In this document: piece by piece, positions 58,596 to 64,000 of the stretch
Layout of the letters: each line of letters starts with the position of its first letter
Numbering within the stretch: the stretch's first letter is position 1
Assembly (NCBI GenBank): GCA_029265125.1
Contig: JAJUJX010000007.1
Coordinates: 1 to 64,000 of the forward strand
DNA: 64,000 nt
Source: Tolumonas sp008015085
Lineage (GTDB): Bacteria; Pseudomonadota; Gammaproteobacteria; Enterobacterales; Aeromonadaceae
Reading direction: 5' to 3'
Made by a program: the position numbers and the translations under genes
The notes under the pieces: model-generated
Databases searched by the model: none
Seen by the model: only the letters and a program-made list of their open reading frames with translations
What the model was told of the DNA's origin: nothing

Positions 58596-59241
58596 GTTCA
58601 CTCCAAATCAGATAATTTCGGTAGTTGGCGACCCGCAAACTGCGAACTTCACCACAGCAACTCAGTAAGTGGTGTACCTGTTGCCACTCCTGTTCTGTAC
58701 GGGGCAGGAGATTTACGATCACTTTCCCGTTTTCAGCCAAACACTGCTGCAATGCCTGATAGGTTGCTGGCTGGAACAGGGGAGCGGGGCTGCCATCGTC
58801 ACAAAATAGATCAACCAGAATCAGATCGTATTGAGTGGGAGCTTGTTTGATCCAGGTAAAGGCATCTTGGCAGTAGAGCTGCGGACGCTCCTCCTGCCGG
58901 AAGAATTGCTGGTATATCTCGAGAATTGCCGCATTAAGGTCGACAGCCGTTTGCTGCACATCCGGGTAGCGGTGATGCAGCCAGCGAAGCATATCGCCGC
59001 CACCCAGACCGAGATGTAATACCTGACGGGCTTGTGCAGGCATCAATGCTTGTAAAATCCGCTGATGAGGCAAGCAAATCTCACTGGGCTGGGTGCGGGG
59101 CAAGACCGATTGCACAATACCGTCGAGCAATAACCAGCGAAACAGTTGATCTTCCCTGACCTCAAGCAGTTGTTCACCGTGACGCAACCAGTAGATCAGC
59201 TGCCCGGCATCACCTGCGCTGGCTACATCAAATGCATTCAT
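58573..59241 (-). CDS. spermidine-synthase-like SAM-dependent methyltransferase
   Basis: From ATG 59241 the product has 222 aa with a Rossmann methyltransferase core: LHLGLGGGDMLRWL (glycine-rich SAM loop, about 74-87), TAVDLNAAILEIYQQFF (acidic end of strand 2, near 98-114), CQDAFTWI, and DLILVDLFCDDGSP. This resembles spermidine synthase-like proteins, but the family includes members with other functions, and I do not see a full-length polyamine synthase N-terminal domain. Its ATG overlaps the stop of the AsmA-like gene (ATGA), so the two are an operon. The frame could open earlier, but this would lie within the AsmA gene. Confidence 0.82.
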   Translation of the reverse strand: MNAFDVASAGDAGQLIYWLRHGEQLLEVREDQLFRWLLLDGIVQSVLPRTQPSEICLPHQRILQALMPAQARQVLHLGLGGGDMLRWLHHRYPDVQQTAVDLNAAILEIYQQFFRQEERPQLYCQDAFTWIKQAPTQYDLILVDLFCDDGSPAPLFQPATYQALQQCLAENGKVIVNLLPRTEQEWQQVHHLLSCCGEVRSLRVANYRNYLIWSEPKPEARK

Positions 59242-61277
59242 TCGCGCAGTGGCCCTTGATGTCCCTGTGGAGGGTAGTGGATCGGCTGGGTGGGCCAATT
59301 TGCCGATGCTTTTCCTGGTAAACGGAAGCGCAGGGTTGGCGCTGCTAGATCGCCGCTGAGAGTTCCCAGCAGTTCAGGCTGATTGCGGTCATTCAGCAAA
59401 CCAAGTTGTAATTGCCATTGCTGTTTAGCCAGGTCAAAGCCTTGTTTGACACCTATCAGATGTGTGATTGATTCAAAGGCTGAACCGGAAAAATCGAGGT
59501 TTTGCTTATCGGCTTTCAGCTGAATATGAGCATGATTAAAGGCGGTATCACCACCGCGTAGCTTACCGATAAGCTGTTCAAAACTCTGTGGTTTTGGTGC
59601 ATTCGGGATCAGTAATCCATCCAGATAGGCATCCAGATTCAGGCCATCGACAAACAGATCCGTAACTGCCAGCGTAGCGGTTCCCTGCAGGTTTTGTCGT
59701 GCGGTTGCCAGGTCGTCCCCGGTTGTCTGCAGCTCCAGTGTCAGGTCGGATTTTCCGGCAAACGGATAGCGCGGACCGAGCATATCGCTGAGCTGCTCCA
59801 GATCGAATTGTTTCAGCGTTAGCTTGAGCTGATGAGGTATATCGGCTGTCAGCCCGTATTGGCCGCTGAGTTTGAAATCAGACTCCTCCAGCTGGGCATT
59901 GAAATGGTCGAGCGTGATTTTATGGTCGGCGAGTTCTGCCTGAAATTCTGCTTTACGGCTCACCATGGTTTGCCAGACCAGCTCCAGCCAGCCACCTTCC
60001 AGTCGGGATTTATGATTGTTGCTTTGCAGCCCTTGCGGTGTCCAGCGCAGATCGGTGAGGAATAGATCCAGCCATTTCAGGGTAAGCGGCACGCTGTCAT
60101 CAAAGGAAATCACCGACAGATGACTGACATCCAGCCGTCGCAGATCGATCTGTTGGAATGGCTGAGCTTTCAGTGTTTCCTGCCAGCCGGGGTGGAGTTC
60201 TGGTTGCATATCAGAAAGCTGCAATTCGTTGATGGTGAGCGTTGCAGGTTCACGCTTGCCTTCCAGATCGGTAGAGAACTGACCGGCATAGGCTTCACCT
60301 TTGAGTTGGATGCGCCAGTCCTGTGCCCGCAGGCGACCTTCACCTTCCATATTGGCAAGCTGGAATAAACCACTGGTGAATTCGCCCAGTTTGCCCTGAT
60401 ATTCAAAGGTGGGCAGCACTCCGGGTTTCCATTGTAGTTTTTCCAGCGTGCCATTAGCCTGATTGAGCGCAAACCGCTTGGAGAGATCTATCGCGCTGAC
60501 ATTTTCCAGCGTGGCTTCATTGGCGATGATTTCCGGCGATGAGGAGGGGAGTGCAGGCAGGGTTTGCAGATCCAGCTGCCAGTTAGCTAATGCCAGCTCC
60601 TGAAAATTGATCTGATTTTTACGAAGATCCCAGCTTAGCCGGGCAGAGAGTCCGCCATGAAAAATATCGCTTTGCAGGTCATTCAGTGTAAGGGTCTGGT
60701 CCACCAGTGAGCCCTGCAGACGGCTTTTGCCGATGTGCAGCGACTGATTCTGCAACTGTCCGATACGCAGATCGAAATTCACATCTGCCAGCGCATTGAT
60801 ATCACCATCGCGGATAGGTTGCCAGTTGGTCAGATGCAGGCTGACACCATCCGCGTCGCCTGTTGTCCAGCTGAGTTTGAGTTTGTCGATATTCAGCTCA
60901 TCAATCTGTAACTGCCGGAGTGGCTGCGGCAGAGTCAGACCCGGCTGCCATTTGATTTGCGGGCTGATGATGTCGAGATGGGCAATATGTAACTGACGTT
61001 GCCACCATGAACCATCCGCAATTTCCAGATAGATTTTGCCGACTTTAATGTCCGGCCCGAGCGTGACATTTTCTGCCAGCACGACATTCGGGTAGAGCGG
61101 ATTGTAATTGAGTTTACCAATTTCCAGCGGTAATCCGGTCTGTTGCTGTACCCAGGCAACAAAAGGGCCCTTTAAATGTTCCGGCTTTAATAAACCCAGC
61201 GTCAACCAGATAACGGCAACGAGGATCAGAATTGTCCAGAGAAACCAACGGAAGGCGCGATGCATGAAAAAAGCCAT
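59238..61277 (-). CDS. AsmA-family envelope protein
   Basis: A 679-aa protein with one N-terminal membrane segment (residues about 8-28, RAFRWFLWTILILVAVIWLTLGLL) followed by a long periplasmic beta-rich part. The region near residues 36-75 (KGPFVAWVQQQTGLPLEIGKLNYNPLYPNVVLAENVTLG) and the C-terminal repeats (SDLTLELQTTGDDLATARQNLQGTATLAVTD, near 530-560) are typical AsmA-like features; this superfamily is thought to form hydrophobic bridges that carry lipids between membranes. It is upstream of and coupled to a methyltransferase gene. ATG 61265 is an alternative start. The exact family member cannot be named. Confidence 0.85.
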   Translation of the reverse strand: MAFFMHRAFRWFLWTILILVAVIWLTLGLLKPEHLKGPFVAWVQQQTGLPLEIGKLNYNPLYPNVVLAENVTLGPDIKVGKIYLEIADGSWWQRQLHIAHLDIISPQIKWQPGLTLPQPLRQLQIDELNIDKLKLSWTTGDADGVSLHLTNWQPIRDGDINALADVNFDLRIGQLQNQSLHIGKSRLQGSLVDQTLTLNDLQSDIFHGGLSARLSWDLRKNQINFQELALANWQLDLQTLPALPSSSPEIIANEATLENVSAIDLSKRFALNQANGTLEKLQWKPGVLPTFEYQGKLGEFTSGLFQLANMEGEGRLRAQDWRIQLKGEAYAGQFSTDLEGKREPATLTINELQLSDMQPELHPGWQETLKAQPFQQIDLRRLDVSHLSVISFDDSVPLTLKWLDLFLTDLRWTPQGLQSNNHKSRLEGGWLELVWQTMVSRKAEFQAELADHKITLDHFNAQLEESDFKLSGQYGLTADIPHQLKLTLKQFDLEQLSDMLGPRYPFAGKSDLTLELQTTGDDLATARQNLQGTATLAVTDLFVDGLNLDAYLDGLLIPNAPKPQSFEQLIGKLRGGDTAFNHAHIQLKADKQNLDFSGSAFESITHLIGVKQGFDLAKQQWQLQLGLLNDRNQPELLGTLSGDLAAPTLRFRLPGKASANWPTQPIHYPPQGHQGPLRE

Positions 61278-61326
61278 TCAGAACACACAATTAAGGCAAA
61301 TTTACCTTCCAGTGTAACGGATGACA

Positions 61327-63396
61327 TCAGGCTTGAGAATATTCATCGCGCTCACCAAACCAGCGGCGGATCAGGGGTGTGACGCAAGCCGGATATTGCT
61401 GGAAGATCCGTTGGGCCAGCTGCTGCACTTGCGGGATCAACGCCTGATCGCGCACCAGATCGGCGATTTTCAGATCGGCGAGACCTGTCTGTTTAGCGCC
61501 GAGCATTTCACCGGGGCCGCGCAGCTCCAGATCTTTCTGTGCGATGACAAAACCGTCATTACTGTCGCGTAAGACGCCGAGGCGTTGCTGCGCGGTTTTT
61601 GAGAGTGGTGCGTGATAAAGCAGCACACAGTGTGAGGCGATTGCGCCCCGGCCGACACGCCCGCGTAACTGGTGCAATTGTGCCAGACCGAGCCGTTCCG
61701 GGTTTTCGATGATCATCAGACTGGCATTGGGTACATCCACACCGACCTCAATCACGGTCGTCGCGACCAGCAGATGCAGAATGCCCTCTTTGAATTCCTG
61801 CATCACCCGCTGTTTCTCGGCCGGTTTCATGCGGCCATGTACCAGACCGATGTGCAGTTCGGGCAGTAGTTGCTGCAGTTCTTCTGCGGTATTTTCGGCA
61901 GCCTGACACTCCAGCACTTCCGATTCTTCAATCAGCGTGCAGACCCAATACGCCTGACGGCCTTCCAGACAGGCCTGACGTACCCGCTCAATCACGGTTT
62001 CACGACGGCTATCCGGTAGCGCAACCGTGGTGATGGGGGTTCTGCCCGGTGGCAGTTCATCAATGATGGAAGTATCGAGGTCGGCATAGACCGTCATCGC
62101 CAGTGTGCGCGGGATTGGCGTCGCGGTCATGATCAGCTGGTGCGGATAGACACCATCCTGCGCCCCCTTTTCACGCAAAGCGAGGCGCTGGTGGACGCCA
62201 AACCGGTGCTGTTCATCAACAATCACCAGCAGCAGATGCTGAAACTCGACCTGCTCCTGAAACACCGCGTGGGTGCCGACAATCATTTTCACCTGGCCGG
62301 AGCGGATCGCTTCCAGCTGGGCTTCGCGCGCTTTGCCTTTGACTTTTCCGGCCAGCCACCCGGTTTCAATACCGAGCGGTGCCAGCCAGTTACTGAAGTT
62401 ATTGGCGTGTTGTTCGGCTAATAGCTCGGTGGGTGCCATCAACACTACCTGACCGCCATGCGCTATCACTTGCAGTGCGGCCAGCGCCGCGACCAGCGTT
62501 TTGCCGGAACCCACATCGCCCTGTACCAGTCGCATCATCGGATGGGGCTGAGTCAGATCCCGGCTGATGTCATTAACTACTCGTTGTTGGGCTCCGGTGG
62601 GTTTGAAAGGCAGGCGGGCCAGCAGTTGCTCGCACAGCGACCAGTCGGTCGGTAAGGGGCGGGCCTGATGTTGCTGGGTGGCGTAGCGCAGCTGTAACAC
62701 GGTCAGGTGATGGGCAATCAATTCTTCCAATGCCAGCCGCTGCTGAGCCGGATGCTGGCCGTTTTCCAGCTGCGCCAGCGAAATATCCGGCGGTGGACGG
62801 TGCAGCAACCATAGTGCATCGCTAAGGCTCAGCTGACGAGGGTAGAGACCGTCCGGCAGCAATTCCCTGACGCCATTTTCTTTCAATAGCTGTAGCGCCT
62901 GATCGGTCAGATTCCGCAGCGATGCCTGACGCAGACCTTCGGTGGTGGGGTAGACCGGTGTCAGGGTTGCTTCGGTCTCCAGCGGGGCGTCGTCATCGAG
63001 TAATTTGTATTCCGGATGCACGATTTCAAAGCCATGCAGACCGCGTTTGATTTCACCGAAACAGCGGATGCGGCGTCCGACAGCCAGTGCATTTTTCTGT
63101 CCGGCAGTGAAATGAAAGAAGCGCAGGGTTAATGAACCATTGCCATCGCTGATCCGGCACAACAGCATGCGCCGTTTGCCTTGCTGAATATCACAGTTCT
63201 GGATCACGCCTTCGGTGGTGCAGGCATGATCGGCTGTCAATTCTGCAATTGGATACAGCCGTGTGCGATCTTCATAGCGCAGTGGCAGATGGAACAGCAG
63301 ATCCTGTACGGTATGCAAGCGCAGATGCTGCAGCTTTTCAGCCAGCTTACTGCCGACACCTTTAAGCATAGTGACAGGAATAGCAGAGAGTTCCAT
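61327..63396 (-). CDS. recG: ATP-dependent DNA helicase RecG
   Basis: Remodels stalled replication forks and Holliday junctions. The 689-aa product has the N-terminal wedge/OB domain (RYEDRTRLYPIAEL near 42-55, GNGSLTLRFFHFTAGQK near 83-99), helicase motifs I GDVGSGKT near 290-297, Ia MAPTELLAEQHANNF, II DEQHRFGVHQR near 393 and III MTATPIPRTLAMTVYADLD, then HGRMKPAEKQRVMQEFKEG and the motif VI region QLHQLRGRVGRG, and the RecG-specific C-terminus. E. coli RecG has 693 residues. It is a lone gene here; the usual spoT/trmH neighbours are absent. Confidence 0.97.
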   Translation of the reverse strand: MELSAIPVTMLKGVGSKLAEKLQHLRLHTVQDLLFHLPLRYEDRTRLYPIAELTADHACTTEGVIQNCDIQQGKRRMLLCRISDGNGSLTLRFFHFTAGQKNALAVGRRIRCFGEIKRGLHGFEIVHPEYKLLDDDAPLETEATLTPVYPTTEGLRQASLRNLTDQALQLLKENGVRELLPDGLYPRQLSLSDALWLLHRPPPDISLAQLENGQHPAQQRLALEELIAHHLTVLQLRYATQQHQARPLPTDWSLCEQLLARLPFKPTGAQQRVVNDISRDLTQPHPMMRLVQGDVGSGKTLVAALAALQVIAHGGQVVLMAPTELLAEQHANNFSNWLAPLGIETGWLAGKVKGKAREAQLEAIRSGQVKMIVGTHAVFQEQVEFQHLLLVIVDEQHRFGVHQRLALREKGAQDGVYPHQLIMTATPIPRTLAMTVYADLDTSIIDELPPGRTPITTVALPDSRRETVIERVRQACLEGRQAYWVCTLIEESEVLECQAAENTAEELQQLLPELHIGLVHGRMKPAEKQRVMQEFKEGILHLLVATTVIEVGVDVPNASLMIIENPERLGLAQLHQLRGRVGRGAIASHCVLLYHAPLSKTAQQRLGVLRDSNDGFVIAQKDLELRGPGEMLGAKQTGLADLKIADLVRDQALIPQVQQLAQRIFQQYPACVTPLIRRWFGERDEYSQA

Positions 63397-63904
63397 CGTT
63401 GCCTCTGATACTGTGAATTTATCCAGATATTATCCATGGAATGCGGTGTTGCGCAAATCGTAGCTGTTCATTTTCATCTAAAAAATAAATTTTCATTGTG
63501 AAAGTTTGTTTTCATTATTCATCCTGTTTCAAGATGAAAACTAACCTCTCGTTTTTCAGTATTTGGTTAAAATATTTCGAGGCAAAACTTAGAATAGTTA
63601 TTTTAATAAACTCTAATGAGTCTGTTTTTTGCTTTTATTTGGGTGAAAAAAGGAAAAAGGAGGATTTTTTTTCACTCATAAGCTCTGTTCAGGTCTTTTC
63701 GTAAGTTCCTTTCAAAATAAAAATGCCACTTGTATCACAATGTGAAAATCAAATAATGAAAAATATCGTTCATTGTGAAAATATAAATGTACAGGTTATG
63801 TGAAACACCCCGTTTATCATGTCACCTGTAACGTACAACACATCATAGCTTCGCTGTTGTTTGGTGTGTCCCTTTACTGATGGAATCAAATTGAGGAATA
63901 CGTC
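63397..63904. promoter_or_regulatory. srl operon control region
   Basis: These 508 bp between recG and srlA hold no gene that I can support and are strongly AT-rich to about 63790. The 12-mer TTCATTGTGAAA occurs twice exactly (63492-63503 and 63769-63780), each nearly palindromic, with related CAATGTGAAAAT at 63739-63750 and several TTTTCAT elements around 63466-63515. TGTGA inside these is also half of a CRP site. They are candidate binding sites for a sorbitol repressor (SrlR/GutR) or CRP. A GAGGAA ribosome binding site precedes srlA. Confidence 0.5.
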
Positions 63905-64000
63905 ATGGATTTTGTTATTCATGCAGCAGAATGGTTCATCGGACTGTTCCAGAAAGGTGGTGAGGTGTTTGTTGGTATGGTGACCGGCATTCTCCCTCTG
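63905..64000 (+). CDS. srlA: sorbitol/glucitol-specific PTS enzyme IIC, partial (SrlA)
   Basis: The first 32 codons are inside the window and the gene runs off the right edge. DFVIHAAEWFIGLFQKGGEV and the following VGMVTGILPL agree almost residue for residue with the E. coli SrlA N-terminus (EWFIGLFQKGGEVF.GMVTGILPL). SrlA is the membrane subunit that brings in sorbitol with phosphorylation; srlE, srlB and srlD would be expected just beyond the edge. AGGAA lies about seven bases before the ATG. Confidence 0.95.
   Translation, partial: MDFVIHAAEWFIGLFQKGGEVFVGMVTGILPL

Noticed and set aside
63498..63704. 68-codon frame in the srlA control region
   Set aside because: AT-rich region with low-complexity product, no ribosome binding site, no recognisable features; better explained as regulatory DNA.
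1..64000. CRISPR array, tRNA genes, complete insertion sequences or prophage modules
   Set aside because: No regularly spaced repeats, no tRNA cloverleaf sequences and no transposase or integrase genes were seen.

Overview
The window is a chromosomal stretch of a gammaproteobacterium. The gene content and protein styles (CreBC/CreD with a cre/blr-type tag, a divergent ssb-uvrA pair, YbaK, PpnP, RecG, a VasH-type T6SS cluster) point to the Aeromonadales; Tolumonas or a close relative is my best guess, by recognition only, without a database search. Most of the window has about 50% GC. The clear exception by eye is an AT-rich block at about 23.9-27.0 kb.

Layout. 1-1.6 kb: the 3' end of a 5S rRNA with its terminator, a small unknown gene, ybaK and ppnP. 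1.9-23.9 kb: one long, tightly packed, plus-strand type VI secretion (T6SS) cluster in the order tssA, tssB, tssC, tssE, tssF, tssG, clpV, a sigma-54 activator (VasH-like but lacking a sensor domain), a 46-aa lipoprotein, fha, tssJ, tssK, tssL, tssM, pppA, ppkA, vgrG. Sheath, baseplate, membrane complex, disassembly ATPase and the kinase/phosphatase/FHA switch are all present. Hcp and PAAR genes are not in the window and must be supplied from elsewhere. 23.9-27.0 kb: an AT-rich accessory island directly behind vgrG. It holds five small genes with signal peptides, the frameshifted remains of a GH73 glucosaminidase effector whose stop codon overlaps the start of one of those genes, and two copies of a roughly 60-77 bp repeat. 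I read this as a worn effector-immunity array.

27.0-41.8 kb: gshA, a CSS-EAL phosphodiesterase, a YfcG-like glutathione transferase, a four-gene dicarboxylate/citrate module (2-hydroxycarboxylate transporter, malic enzyme, CitA/DcuS-type kinase, response regulator), a CHASE4-GGDEF-EAL protein, and the minus-strand thiMED operon. The thi operon is led by a TPP riboswitch with a visible hairpin that hides the thiM ribosome binding site. 41.8-45.3 kb: creBCD, with a perfect cre-tag in front of creD. 45.3-49.4 kb: a DUF2750 gene, ssb, and divergent uvrA with a shared LexA box.

49.4-64 kb: a large protein with two PilZ domains, ddl, a lipoprotein, an EamA transporter with yigB, a divergent LysR/MFS pair, dtd, an AsmA-like protein coupled to a spermidine-synthase-like methyltransferase, recG, a 508-bp AT-rich control region, and the first 32 codons of srlA (sorbitol PTS). 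The parts most worth a second look are the island behind vgrG, the tiny lipoprotein and sensorless activator inside the T6SS operon, and several clear regulatory elements (cre-tag, TPP switch, palindromes before tssA, exact repeats before srlA).
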